Positions 1 through 9,121 are shown, counted from the first letter of the stretch. The stretch is 64,000 nt of DNA from Dietzia psychralcaliphila (GCF_003096095.1 NZ_CP015453.1:2418001-2482000); one strand, 5' to 3'. Notes: generated from the sequence alone by a model not told the origin. Numbers and translations are program-made.

Positions 1-2
1 GC

Positions 3-797
3 ACCGAGAACACCGTCGCGCATGTGGCGACCTGGGTCATCGCCGGACTGCGGGACCAGCAGTTCGGTTCGCTACCGGAGCTCGAGGCCGCTATCGGGCA
101 GCGGATGGACGCCTACAACCGGCAACCGTTCCAAAAACGCCCCGGATCCCGCTACAGCGTGTTCACGGCCGAGGAGCAGCCGTTGTTGACCCCGCTGCCG
201 GCGGTGGAGTTCGAGATCAGCCGGTGGCTCTACGGGCGACGGGTCGGCCGCAACGCTCACGTGGTGTTCGAGCGCAACTACTACTCGGCACCCCTGGTGC
301 ACATCGGGGCGAAGGTCGATCTGCGGATCACCGCCCGCACGCTGGAGATCTACCTCGGCACCGAGAGGATCTCCAGCCACCTGCTGCTGCCCGAAGGGGC
401 GGCAGGTTCGTATCGCACCAACGACGCCGACCTTCCCGCCGGTGAGCGCTACCAGCAGTGGGACGCGGCCCGCACCCGTGCGTGGGCCGAGCGGATCGGC
501 CCGGCCGCCCAGATCGTGGTGAGCCGGATCTTCGAATCGGTCCCCATCGACGAGCAGGGACTCGACGCCGCCCTGGCGGTGCTGCGGCTTTCGCGGCGCT
601 ACTCGGCCGAGCGGGTCGAAGTGGCCTGCGCTCTGGCTCTGACCGGGCCAGTGCGTTCGCCCCGCTACGCGCACGTGCAGCCGATCCTGGCCACCGGGCA
701 GGACAAGACCGCCGCCCTGCGGCCACCACGCGAGGAACCCGGCGAGATCGGCGGGTACGTCCGCGGCGCCGACTACTACGCCCGAGGTGCCCGGTGA
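3..797 (+). CDS. istA: IS21-family transposase IstA, C-terminal part
   Basis: This is the C-terminal portion of an IstA DDE transposase, the subunit that cuts and joins the element ends. The frame is open from the first bases of the window (T-E-N-T-V-A-H-V before the first Met), so the gene begins upstream. The visible part covers the region after the catalytic core: the conserved RYSVF segment and the YYSAPL block of the C-terminal beta-barrel-like domain, followed by an Arg-rich tail. The TGA stop at 795-797 overlaps the GTG start of istB (GTGA), the usual translational coupling in this family. The protein looks intact where visible. Confidence 0.85.
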   Translation, partial: TENTVAHVATWVIAGLRDQQFGSLPELEAAIGQRMDAYNRQPFQKRPGSRYSVFTAEEQPLLTPLPAVEFEISRWLYGRRVGRNAHVVFERNYYSAPLVHIGAKVDLRITARTLEIYLGTERISSHLLLPEGAAGSYRTNDADLPAGERYQQWDAARTRAWAERIGPAAQIVVSRIFESVPIDEQGLDAALAVLRLSRRYSAERVEVACALALTGPVRSPRYAHVQPILATGQDKTAALRPPREEPGEIGGYVRGADYYARGAR

Positions 798-1540
798 CCG
801 CGCTCGACATCGAGACCAAGCGCAAGCTCCGCGAAATGGGCGCCCACCCGATGCTGGAGGCGATCGAGGCCCAAGATGACAACCACGTGTTCGGCATGAC
901 GTTCGAGGACCGGATGCAGCTGGTGGTCGACCATGCCCACGAGGCGTTCAATCACTCCAAGGTCGACGGGCTCATCCGCCGGGCCGGGCTCCGGTATCCG
1001 GGCGCTGACCTGCGGCGAGTTCACCTGATCGAAGAGCGAGGCCTGAATCGGGCGATGATCGCTCAGCTGGCGACCTGCTCGTTCATCGAGCGCCAGCAGA
1101 ACGTGGTGTTCCAGGGCTTCACCGGCTCGGGCAAGTCCTACCTCGGCTGCGCCCTGGCAAAGCAGGCCTGCCAGCACCGGATCCGGGCGCACTACATCCG
1201 GATGCCCGACCTCGAAGAGGCCTGGGCGCTGGCCAGGGACAAGCCCCAGGGGCAGATGAAGTTCCTCAAGAAGTACGCCGCGTTCTCTCTCCTGGTGATC
1301 GACGAATGGTTGCTCGACCACCCCGATGACGGGATGCGCAGCATGCTGCTGGAGCTGCTCGAGCGCCGCTACGACACCGGATCCACGGTCTTCTGCACCC
1401 AGTACGCCAAGAAAGACTGGCACCAACGCCTCGGCTCCGGGGTGCACGCCGACGCCATCATGGACCGCATCGTCCACAACACCCTCTGGATCGACACCGG
1501 CACGCACAACATGCGCGAACACGCCGCCGCGAACCAGTAG
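794..1540 (+). CDS. istB: IS21-family helper ATPase IstB
   Basis: This is an AAA+ ATPase that assembles on target DNA and recruits IstA. The GTG start at 794 overlaps the istA stop by 4 bp; an in-frame open stretch further upstream lies inside istA and is not coding. The 248-residue product has a Walker A motif GFTGSGKS at about residue 113 and a Walker B motif LLVIDEW at about 169. The region after it contains a VFCTQY segment in the sensor position. Length and motif order are normal for IstB, and no disruption is visible, so the element could be active if its left part is complete. Confidence 0.9.
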   Translation: MTALDIETKRKLREMGAHPMLEAIEAQDDNHVFGMTFEDRMQLVVDHAHEAFNHSKVDGLIRRAGLRYPGADLRRVHLIEERGLNRAMIAQLATCSFIERQQNVVFQGFTGSGKSYLGCALAKQACQHRIRAHYIRMPDLEEAWALARDKPQGQMKFLKKYAAFSLLVIDEWLLDHPDDGMRSMLLELLERRYDTGSTVFCTQYAKKDWHQRLGSGVHADAIMDRIVHNTLWIDTGTHNMREHAAANQ

Positions 1541-1654
1541 CCAGACGCCGACGGGAGGCCGGTGGCCCCGACCGACGCGGTCACTGGCCCCCAACGGCAA
1601 TACTGCTGGCCCCCGAAGGCAATATCCGGTGGCCCCCAAGCCTCCAAATACTCA

Positions 1655-1823
1655 TCGGGCGGACCGGTCTGGTCGGCACGGCGGCAGTGCGGTGATATTC
1701 GAGGAAGTCCCGGTACTCACGGTTGACCTCGCGGGCCCGGTCGCCGCGACTGATCTGATTCGACGCGGTCGAGGCGTTATCGGGGATGACCACCTGGGTG
1801 AGGCCGCCGAAGTACTCGAAAGC
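1655..1823 (-). pseudogene. Fragment of an interrupted istA (middle piece)
   Basis: On the minus strand this piece reads AFEYFGGLTQVVIPDN and then ends at a TRPVRP motif, which is the centre of an IstA catalytic domain including the second catalytic Asp (IPDN). It continues exactly from the fragment at 3966-4555: removing the element at 1824-3965 and one copy of its target duplication restores an uninterrupted L-Q-A-F-E-Y-F-G-G frame. The left side is cut at about 1654 by the end of another IS21-family element, before the catalytic Glu. The rest of this gene presumably lies left of the window. Confidence 0.85.
1819..1823. repeat. Target site duplication AAAGC (left copy)
   Basis: AAAGC lies directly before the first base of the 1824-3965 element and is repeated directly after it at 3966-3970. 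A 5-bp duplication fits the IS21 family. Confidence 0.85.
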
Positions 1824-1849
1824 TGTCAACGGCGGGTGAAAATTGACCC

Positions 1850-2644
1850 CTACGTGACGGGCGAATTCTGACCCCTCTGGTTGTTGGTCTGTGCGGTCAT
1901 GAGGTCTCGTCGTGCTTTGGTCCGGTAGGACTGGCCGCCGAGGGTCAGTACCTCGGCGTGGTGGACGAGACGGTCGATCATCGCGGCGGCGACGATGTCA
2001 TCGGCGAAGATCTCACCCCAGCGGCCGAATGGCATGTTCGAGGTCACCAGGATCGAGCCCTGCTCGTAGCGGTGGGCCACAAGCTGGAAGAACAGGTTGG
2101 CGGCGTCGGAGTCGAACGGGATGTAGCCGACCTCATCGATGATGAGCAGCTTGTAGCGGCGCAGCTTCCGCAGCTCGGCCTCTAGGCGGTTCTCGGCATG
2201 CGCGGCCTGCAGCCTGGCAAGCCAACCGACCGCCGTATCGAACTGCACGGCGTAGCCGGCGGCGATCGCCTTGTATCCGAGGGCGATCGCCAGGTGGGTC
2301 TTACCCACTCCGGGCGGCCCGAGCAGGACTACGTTGTCGGCCTTGCCGATGTAGGTGCTCGTCGCCAAGTGCGCGAGCACGTCCTTGCGCAAGGTGGGCT
2401 GATGGTCGACATTGAAGTCCTCGAGCGTCTTGACCTGCGGAAAGTGCGCCGCACGAGTACGGACCTGGATGCCGGAGGCCTCTCGGTCGGCGACCTGCCG
2501 ACCCAAGACGGCAGCCAGGTACTCCTCGTAGGTCCAGCCCTGCCTACGGGCGGTATCGGCGAGGTCGGAGAACACGCCCGAGATGGTCGGGGTCTTGAGC
2601 ACCCGGGCGGCGTAGGCGACCTGGGAAGAGGCGTCTTCGCTCAT
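1850..2644 (-). CDS. istB: IS21-family helper ATPase IstB
   Basis: A 264-residue IstB-type AAA+ ATPase. Visible motifs are Walker A GPPGVGKT at about residue 109, Walker B LLIIDEVGY at about 166 and the S-N-M-P segment at about 202 that follows it. The start overlaps the istA stop by 4 bp (ATGA). A GQSYR segment near the C-terminus is typical of IstB proteins. The protein is full length and ends just inside the left inverted repeat. It is a different subfamily from the istB at 794-1540 and the one at 32719-33489. Confidence 0.92.
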   Translation of the reverse strand: MSEDASSQVAYAARVLKTPTISGVFSDLADTARRQGWTYEEYLAAVLGRQVADREASGIQVRTRAAHFPQVKTLEDFNVDHQPTLRKDVLAHLATSTYIGKADNVVLLGPPGVGKTHLAIALGYKAIAAGYAVQFDTAVGWLARLQAAHAENRLEAELRKLRRYKLLIIDEVGYIPFDSDAANLFFQLVAHRYEQGSILVTSNMPFGRWGEIFADDIVAAAMIDRLVHHAEVLTLGGQSYRTKARRDLMTAQTNNQRGQNSPVT

Positions 2645-3921
2645 GCCGACACCTCCGAATCCACTGCTGCGTTGCCAGCGAAGTCGACGTCGTAGAGGTC
2701 GTCGTAGTCGCGCAGCGAGCGCACCACCGGATCAGTGAACGAACTCATCGGCGGTTGCTCCCGGACCCGCTGCCAGTAGTCCACGCGCAGCTGCTTGGCC
2801 AGGTCCACATGCTCTGGGCTAGTCACCGTCCCGCGGCGGGACCAGCTGCGGCGATGCTCGGCCACCACGGCCCCCGCGCAGGTCACCGTCACCGTATGCA
2901 GGCTGGCGACGACCTCGACCAGGCGCCCGATCACGCGGGGGTCGACCGAGTAGTCCACCGAGTCGATACGGACGTAGTAGTCCCGCGCCAACCTCACCGT
3001 CGTGCGCAGGCCCGTGGTCGGTGCGACCGGCGGAAGGGCGAGCATCCGCGCCCGGTCCTCGACCAACGCGTCTACCGGCCTCGATCCCAACACGCGCACG
3101 GTGCGCGTGTTGGCCGTCGCCAGCCACTCGGTGAGCTGGTCATTGAAGTCCGCGGGGCCCGCGAAGGTCCGGCCGGCCATGAACGACTGGCCGAGGTAGC
3201 CGTTGTGGCGCTCCACCATGCCCTTGAACTCCGGGTCCCGCGGCGGGGCGATCACCAGCTTCGACGACAGCGTCCCCGCGAACGCGGCGGCATCGACCGT
3301 CGGCTTGCCCGCCGAGGTAGCGATCGCCGACTCCCGATCCCACCACAGGCGATGGGATACAGCCCCGAGCTGGCCCAGCAGCAACCACATCCCCGCCAGG
3401 ATGTCCCCGGCCATCCGGGAGGGAATCATCGTCGCGGAGATGTACCGCGAGAACGCCAGCGTCATCACCAACACCGGCATCTGAGCGCTCTGACCTGCGC
3501 CCAGCGGAATCGGCGTCTTCGGGAACCACAGATCGCACTGCGTCGTATCGCCGGGCTTGTGCTCGATACGGTCCGCCGGATCGACCCCGCGATACTCGGG
3601 GCGGATCGCTCGCACGCGGTCCTTGAGCACGGTCATCGAGTGCGGCCACTCGATCCGCTCGGCGATCACCGTGGCCGGCATCGTCGGATACTCCGCCAGC
3701 AACTTCCGGATGTCCGGCTCGAACGCATCAGCCAGCGATCCCTTCGGAGCTCGCTTGTACTTCGGCGGCTCGGACGAGGCGAGCGCCGAGCGCACCGTGT
3801 TCCTCGCGATCCCCAGCCTTCTCGAAATCTCCTTGATCGGCACGCCCTCGCTGTTATGCAACCGGCGTATCTCGGCCCACTGCTCCACTGCAATCACCCT
3901 CCCAGGGTCGGGAGGGGTCAA
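2641..3921 (-). CDS. istA: IS21-family transposase IstA
   Basis: DDE transposase of about 415-426 residues. The N-terminal helix-turn-helix reads EISRRLGIARNTVR, near residue 32. The likely catalytic triad is the Asp in TTQCDLWF, the Asp in LWWDRESA and the Glu in GMVERHNGYL. The C-terminal YYVRIDSVDYSVDP block is the usual beta-barrel region. The start is uncertain: GTG codons at about 3897 and 3888 follow a GGGAGG ribosome binding site and suit better than the distal Met. The gene is coupled to istB by a 4-bp overlap. Confidence 0.92.
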   Translation of the reverse strand: MTPPDPGRVIAVEQWAEIRRLHNSEGVPIKEISRRLGIARNTVRSALASSEPPKYKRAPKGSLADAFEPDIRKLLAEYPTMPATVIAERIEWPHSMTVLKDRVRAIRPEYRGVDPADRIEHKPGDTTQCDLWFPKTPIPLGAGQSAQMPVLVMTLAFSRYISATMIPSRMAGDILAGMWLLLGQLGAVSHRLWWDRESAIATSAGKPTVDAAAFAGTLSSKLVIAPPRDPEFKGMVERHNGYLGQSFMAGRTFAGPADFNDQLTEWLATANTRTVRVLGSRPVDALVEDRARMLALPPVAPTTGLRTTVRLARDYYVRIDSVDYSVDPRVIGRLVEVVASLHTVTVTCAGAVVAEHRRSWSRRGTVTSPEHVDLAKQLRVDYWQRVREQPPMSSFTDPVVRSLRDYDDLYDVDFAGNAAVDSEVSA

Positions 3922-3965
3922 TATTCACCCGTCACCCGGGGGTCAGTATTCACCCGCCATCGACA

Positions 3966-3970
3966 AAAGC
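3966..3970. repeat. Target site duplication AAAGC (right copy)
   Basis: This is the right-hand copy of the 5-bp AAAGC duplication that flanks the element at 1824-3965. Confidence 0.85.
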
Positions 3971-4555
3971 CTGCAGGTGGGCGTCGAGCCAGTTCGGCAT
4001 CTTCTCATCGAGGCAGCCGCAGGCGAAAACCATCCCTGAGTACGGCAGCGAGGCCACGAACACCGACACTCGAGTTCGGTTTCCGGTGACGGGGTCGAAG
4101 ATCGCCATCGCGGTGCCGGCCCAGTCGACCTGCATTGTGTGGCCGGGCACGTGGGCGATCCGCATCGTCAGCTCGTTGACCTCGACGTACTCGCCGATGA
4201 TCTGGCAGAACCGCTGGTAGCTGTAGTGCCGCTGGCACGGCGAGCCGTCGGTATCGAGGTAGTTCGCCCATAGCACCCGCAGCGGCAGCTTCTTTCTGCC
4301 CGAACGCTTCTTGACCATCGCAGCGACATCGATCGGGACGAACTCGCCTGAGGGCTTCTTGCGGCCATCGGCGAACAGCCCGTCGATCTCCTCGGCGCTC
4401 AGTGCATCGACCTGGCTCGTGGCGGTCAACCCCTGATCGTGGCAGACCTTCTTCGCTTTCGCGATCGTGCGATGCGAGCATCCCGCGATCGCCTCGATGT
4501 CTCGGTAGGACCTGTCCTGCAGCAGTAGCGACATCACCAATCGGTAATCAGTCAC
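3966..4555 (-). pseudogene. N-terminal part of an interrupted IS21-family istA
   Basis: The GTG start at 4555 has a strong AGGAGG site 6 bases upstream. About 197 residues remain. They include an N-terminal helix-turn-helix (YRDIEAIAGCSHRTIAK) and the first catalytic region, with Asp in MQVDWAGT and the following YSGMVFACGC. The frame is broken after L-D-A-H-L-Q-A-F by the inserted element and then meets a stop a few codons inside it. The downstream piece is at 1655-1823. The sequence is otherwise free of stops and frameshifts, so the inactivation is recent. Confidence 0.88.
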
Positions 4556-4841
4556 TGGTGCCTCCTGTTCGGCTTCACGCGCAGCGGGACTGCCACGCGC
4601 AAATCCGAGACGAACACACCGCCACCGGCACCGCTACCCGATGCCCATACTCGTGCTATCCGATCGTCAGAACCCTGCTATCCGAAGGACGTTCCTAACA
4701 GCATAACCCTCAGACGCAAATCACGCTCCCCGAACCTCTCCCACCGTCAAACCTATCGGGCTGCTGAGCTGCGAAAACCCAGCACCGAAAACTCTATAAG
4801 CTTCCAAACCCTTTGTTCCATCGAACATCGCGTAAAGAAGC
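4556..4841. other. Terminal repeats of the host IS21 element and spacer
   Basis: On the minus strand, upstream of the broken istA, a CGGATAGCA-like motif recurs near 4678 and 4657 and in weaker form (CGGGTAGCG) near 4635. This matches the multiple terminal repeats of an IS21 element. Its end may be the CA at 4699-4700. The rest of the stretch up to the HEPN gene shows no gene I can support. Confidence 0.45.
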
Positions 4842-5591
4842 TCACTTGAACTCAGGGAGCTTAGACCAGTCGAGCGATTCGCCAAGCCAAGTGGCGGAGG
4901 AATCAGCAATATGCTGAGCGCCGAGAGTGTATATTCGGCAGCAGTTCAATGCGTTTTGCAACACCAGCGTATGACCATTCCCTGACTCACGCAGAACGCT
5001 AGATGCAGCGGGACGGCTCACGGTCTTCCTAAGCGGCGGCGGCCAACGAACATCGCTCCACGACGGAACGAGGCCGTGCGTCAAAGCATGACGAACCTGC
5101 ATCCATGCTGAGGCATCGAGAACTACTTGATCCCAAGCGACATCCCGTTCGGCCCATGTACTGTGCCCGGTTTTTGTGTTGACATTTAACCTAATGTCGC
5201 GACCACCAACGATCTTGCCAGCTCCCCCGAACACCGTCTCGACACGGGAAGAGAATTCTCGAAGATCGGGATTGTTCCACTTACCAATCTCCGCCGCAAT
5301 TTCCCCCATGGTCGCCCCTTGCTTCGACAGGCCAACGGCAACAAAGTCCTCGACGAAGCCCTCGAAGGCGGAAATGACGCCCAGAACCAGGGCCGGGTTC
5401 ACGGCCGCCCATTTTCCCGAGTTTCCCTTTTTTCGAGGGTGAATATCTAACAGGTCCTTCGGCATGCGAAGCATGGACACAAATCGATCGACAGACACTT
5501 GCAAAGGCGGAGCCGCTAATGAAAAGGACGGGGAGGACGACATGCTCCAATTGTGCATGATCCGCCGGACATCGTTTGCTTTTACCGGCAT
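4842..5591 (-). CDS. HEPN-superfamily (RiboL-PSP-HEPN-like) protein
   Basis: A 249-residue protein with the look of the HEPN fold used by toxin and defence RNases. An N-terminal helical part has the motif VISAFEGFVEDFV (about residues 71-83), resembling the helix 1 signature of RiboL-PSP-HEPN proteins. At about residue 168 it has VRHALTHG, an R-x4-H motif of the type that forms the HEPN nuclease site. No membrane segment or signal peptide is seen. The gene is alone, minus strand, just beyond the Res gene of a type III restriction island, which supports a defence role. The family call rests on motif reading only, and the start codon is uncertain because no good ribosome binding site precedes it. 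Confidence 0.55.
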   Translation of the reverse strand: MPVKANDVRRIMHNWSMSSSPSFSLAAPPLQVSVDRFVSMLRMPKDLLDIHPRKKGNSGKWAAVNPALVLGVISAFEGFVEDFVAVGLSKQGATMGEIAAEIGKWNNPDLREFSSRVETVFGGAGKIVGGRDIRLNVNTKTGHSTWAERDVAWDQVVLDASAWMQVRHALTHGLVPSWSDVRWPPPLRKTVSRPAASSVLRESGNGHTLVLQNALNCCRIYTLGAQHIADSSATWLGESLDWSKLPEFK

Positions 5592-6033
5592 ATGACAGGC
5601 TTTGCCACCAAATTAGTACGGAGTTGATCGCGCAGGCTTCGAAAGGGTACTCGAGCAGCTGGAAGGAAGTTCGACCTTTCGGAGCAATTCGCAGTAACGG
5701 GATAGGATTCGTGAGCGGGCCACGGCGAGTTCGATGAATGTCCTGGACAATCCCAACTGCTCGCACGATACACCGTTCGGATGGCCGAGCGATTTCGCAT
5801 CCGCCTCAAAGTCCGAGTTGCGGCAAGTCAACTAGGTCGGCAGATAGGGCCAGTCGGTACTTCCGATCCGGTGATCGGGTACCGCCACACCGGATGGCTG
5901 GACCGGGAGGACCGACCGTACTACCTGCCGCTCGGTCTTGCAGTAGGCATCGGCACTCTTCGCGCCGAGAACCTCAGTGATCGAATATGGTGCTCCGGCA
6001 GTGATGCGGTCTGCCTTGGCCACGGAACAGGTC
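5592..6033. other. Non-coding gap
   Basis: About 440 bases between the HEPN gene and the end of the Res gene. Open frames occur on both strands, but none has a recognisable product, a good ribosome binding site or plausible codon use. I see no terminator or repeat here. Confidence 0.5.
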
Positions 6034-9000
6034 TTACGCTGTGACGAGTTCCATGAGCTTCGAGTAGCTGTCGGCAACGTCGTACTTCACTTGGCCTTCA
6101 AACTTCTGGTTGACCTCGGCAAAGAACTTGCGTGCACACTCGATCTTCGCGTCCTCGACACCCCTTAACTGGAGAGTCGACAAGGAACCCTTGGTCTCCG
6201 CGACGAAGTACACGTGCTTGACCGACCCCTCGGTGAAGGCGATCGCCCAGTCGGGATTGTAGTCGCCCACAGGCGTGGGGATGAAGAACCCACGAGGCAA
6301 CTTCGCGTAAACCGCAACCTCGATGCTCGTGTCGAGCTCGGTGACGAACGCACGTTCGACCTTTGAGTCTGTGACCACATAGTCGTAGACATGCTTCTTG
6401 AGCTTCTCCCCCGCCTTGGTGAAGTCCTGCGCGCTCTGATTTTCGGTGAAAATCGCCGATGCAAACCGGTCTTCCAGTGTGTCGTAGGTCAGGTGCTCGA
6501 CGATGACAGTTGCCTTCTGCTCGTTGATCAAGTGAGCGGCTTCAGTGATGAACTGCTCAGGATTGAGACGGAACTTGGCGAATGTGTCGGGGGTGACCTT
6601 GCTGAGGATCTTGGCCGCGGTCCGCCGGATGAGTTGGGTCTTCTCGGTGATCTCCCCTAGCAGGTCGTACTTGACCTGGGAGCCAGCCGACACGGTTTCC
6701 GTCTGGGTCGAGGTAGTCGAGATTTCGAAGCCAACGCCAGATGTGAGGTCGTCGGCTTCGAGGGAGCCGCGTTGCTTGCCTGCCTGGACCACGTACTGCA
6801 GAGATGTGACGCTCAGGTGGGTGTCAAGCGCCTTGACACACTTCCGGACGAGTTCGTCGGAGTCGAACTCGACCTGGTAGACAGCCTTGTGGTTGATCCG
6901 GCTCCAGAGTTCTTGGAACTCCTTCTTCATAAAATTCGCCTCGTTGAGCGGGACTTTCTTGGGCTTGCGGCCATTGGTTGGTAGCGGCACCTCGATATAC
7001 AGCGCATCGACCAACGTGCAGACGAAGTCGATGGCCGGTTTGAGCACTTCCGAGGTCGGCTCGGCCAACGTGCCGGCCTCACGGCTGGCCTTATATGCCT
7101 CGGAGATGGTGTCATCGTCATTGATGTAGTCGTTCTTGGCCAGGTACTGGTAGAGCGCCTGCGCGAGGGCCTCCTCGACGACCGTCTCGCCGTCGTGAGT
7201 CTGAATGGTCTTGCCGGTGAAGAATTTGACGCTAGCCTTGCGTGGGCGGTCAGCCAGCGACTCGGCGATCTCCTTTTGCAGGCCGGTCACGAAGTCGGTG
7301 TAGGACTCGTCGGTAACGACGGTGAGTTCGTTGATATCGTGGACCGTGGCGGGGTTGTCCATCCGCTCACCGTGCTGGTCGACCGCAAGTCGTAGGCCAC
7401 GGCCGATCTCCTGCCTACGCGAAATGGCGTTGTCGCTCTTCTTCAGCATGCCCATGACGAAGACGTTCGGGTTGTCCCAACCCTCACGCAACGCAGAGTG
7501 GGAAAACAGGAAGCGCACCGGCTCGGCGAACGAGAGGAGGCGTTCCTTGTCCTTGAGGATCAGGTCGTACGCCCCGACGTCTTTAGACTGACCCTTCTCG
7601 TCACCGGTCTTGTGCACGGCGCCCTCAACGAAGTGCTTGCTCTTCTTGTCGATCGAGAAGTAGCCCTGGTGCACCTCTCGGGCTGTATCGCGCCGCAAGT
7701 ACTGCTGGTAAGTGGTGGTGGCCTCGTCGAGTTCGAGTTCTCCGAGCACTTCGGTGACGGCGGCCTCGTACTCCTCCTCGAAGACACGGGCGTAGTCACC
7801 GAGGGTGTCCTCGCGGCCGTAGTCGCGGTACTTGGCGACCTCATCAATGAAGAACAGCGAGAGGATCTTGATACCTTGGTTGAAGAGTTCGCGTTCCTTG
7901 TCGATGTGGGCGCGGATTACCTCACGGATTTGGATGCGACGCTTGGTCTCCTCGGTGACGTCGCGGTCCGCGAGCTGACCGGCCACCACCACGTCGCCGT
8001 TGCTGAGCGTGATGGTGTCGTCGATCGCGCTGACGTCGGTGACCACGAGGTCCTTGTAGGATTCGATGCCGTTAGCCAAGTCATGCAAGCGGGTGCCCTT
8101 GGTGACTCGTTTGAGGTGCCGCTTGATGGGGCCGGCTTTGGTCTGGACCTCAAGCTCTATCCGGGCCGTCGGAGGCTGTCCCTTCTTGACCTCGATCGCG
8201 TCCAAATACAGGTAGGCCGTCGAGCCAGCGAGTCCCTTGACCGTGATGCCGCGGACCGAGATTCTCTTGACAAGCTTCTGGTTGTAGGCATCCAAAGCAT
8301 CGAGCCGGTGCACTTTAGTGTGTTCGACCTTGTGTGTGGCCGAGTAGCGAAGCACCATCAGCGCGCTGAACCGCGACAGCGCCTCGAGCGACTGAGCCGC
8401 GCCGATCTTCTGTGGTTCGTCGATGATCACGATCGGCCGATTGGCGCTAATAACATCGATCGGGCGGCGTGACTGGAAATCGTCCAGCACATCGTAGATG
8501 CGTCGGTTGTCCTTGCCGGTGGCATTGAACGCCTGAATGTTGATGATCATGACCTGCACGCCTGCATCGGAACTAAACCTCTCAATTTCGTGCAATTGAG
8601 AGGAGTTGTAGACAAATGACCGCGGCTTGGTGCTATAAGTCTGCTGAAAGTGCTCAGCAGTTACATCGAACGACTTCTTCACACCCTCGCGGATGGCGAC
8701 CGAGGGCACCACGATGATAAACTTCGACCAGCCGTAGCGCTTGTTTAATTCCATGATCGTCTTGATGTAAACGTACGTCTTGCCGGTACCGGTCTCCATC
8801 TCGATATCGAGGTTCGGAGCACCAGGCGCCGCCTTGCTGTCGACTAGCTTCGACGCCAGCGGCAGGTTTCGAGACGTTTGCACCTGGTGCACGTTGGCCA
8901 AGAGGTGAGCGGCCGAGAGCTCAATCTCAGAGTTGCGCAAGCCAGAGTCCGGCGTCGTGTTGGTCTCGAACAGCGCCGGTGCAGCATTTGGCTTCACCTT

Positions 9001-9114
9001 GCCGGGATCGATGCGGTAGGAGAACCCGGAGCGACGAGGCTGCCCGGCGAACATGTCGACGACCGCGTCGACGGCATCGGTCTGGTATTGCTGAACTTTG
9101 AATTGAAGCTTCAT
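6034..9114 (-). CDS. res: Type III restriction endonuclease Res subunit
   Basis: The 1026-residue cleaving and translocating subunit of a type III restriction-modification system, acting with a Mod methyltransferase on unmethylated DNA. It starts with the family opening QYQTDAVDAVVDMF. Walker A is METGTGKTYVY at about residue 107. The DEAD-like motif is VIIDEPQKIG, the DEPQ form usual in Res proteins, near 233. Helicase motif VI is near RRQEIGRGLRL. The C-terminal nuclease shows a PD...ETK pattern (NPDWAIAF, then FVAETKG at about 985), fitting the PD-(D/E)XK site. It is the last gene of the operon, 7 bases after mod. Length is normal and no defect is seen. Confidence 0.93.
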   Translation of the reverse strand: MKLQFKVQQYQTDAVDAVVDMFAGQPRRSGFSYRIDPGKVKPNAAPALFETNTTPDSGLRNSEIELSAAHLLANVHQVQTSRNLPLASKLVDSKAAPGAPNLDIEMETGTGKTYVYIKTIMELNKRYGWSKFIIVVPSVAIREGVKKSFDVTAEHFQQTYSTKPRSFVYNSSQLHEIERFSSDAGVQVMIINIQAFNATGKDNRRIYDVLDDFQSRRPIDVISANRPIVIIDEPQKIGAAQSLEALSRFSALMVLRYSATHKVEHTKVHRLDALDAYNQKLVKRISVRGITVKGLAGSTAYLYLDAIEVKKGQPPTARIELEVQTKAGPIKRHLKRVTKGTRLHDLANGIESYKDLVVTDVSAIDDTITLSNGDVVVAGQLADRDVTEETKRRIQIREVIRAHIDKERELFNQGIKILSLFFIDEVAKYRDYGREDTLGDYARVFEEEYEAAVTEVLGELELDEATTTYQQYLRRDTAREVHQGYFSIDKKSKHFVEGAVHKTGDEKGQSKDVGAYDLILKDKERLLSFAEPVRFLFSHSALREGWDNPNVFVMGMLKKSDNAISRRQEIGRGLRLAVDQHGERMDNPATVHDINELTVVTDESYTDFVTGLQKEIAESLADRPRKASVKFFTGKTIQTHDGETVVEEALAQALYQYLAKNDYINDDDTISEAYKASREAGTLAEPTSEVLKPAIDFVCTLVDALYIEVPLPTNGRKPKKVPLNEANFMKKEFQELWSRINHKAVYQVEFDSDELVRKCVKALDTHLSVTSLQYVVQAGKQRGSLEADDLTSGVGFEISTTSTQTETVSAGSQVKYDLLGEITEKTQLIRRTAAKILSKVTPDTFAKFRLNPEQFITEAAHLINEQKATVIVEHLTYDTLEDRFASAIFTENQSAQDFTKAGEKLKKHVYDYVVTDSKVERAFVTELDTSIEVAVYAKLPRGFFIPTPVGDYNPDWAIAFTEGSVKHVYFVAETKGSLSTLQLRGVEDAKIECARKFFAEVNQKFEGQVKYDVADSYSKLMELVTA

Positions 9115-9121
9115 GTCTAGG

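Larger units (their letters stand above)
1..1654 (+). mobile_element. IS21-family element, right part (runs off left edge)
   Basis: The element carries an istA 3' end and a complete istB on the plus strand. Downstream of istB, at about 1588-1640, a short motif (TGGCCCCC followed by an (A/G)GGCAATA-like stretch) is repeated three times, as is usual at IS21-family termini. I place the right end at the CA at 1653-1654, because beyond it the minus strand reads directly into another istA. The left end lies outside the window, so the target duplication cannot be checked. Confidence 0.75.
1824..3965 (-). mobile_element. Complete IS21-family element, 2142 bp
   Basis: The ends are 53-bp imperfect inverted repeats (1824-1876 and 3913-3965; I count 43 of 53 matching positions) that begin TGTC. 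Each contains two internal copies of a GGGTGAA-N3-TGACCCC-like motif, the multiple terminal repeats typical of IS21 elements. The flanks carry a 5-bp direct duplication, AAAGC. Inside are istA (2641-3921) and istB (1850-2644) on the minus strand. The element sits within another istA, so it arrived later than its host element. All parts look intact. Confidence 0.9.

Noticed and set aside
7498-8472. Long open frame (324 codons) opposite the Res gene
   Set aside because: It is the antisense shadow of a conserved coding region, a common effect in high-GC DNA, and has no recognisable product.
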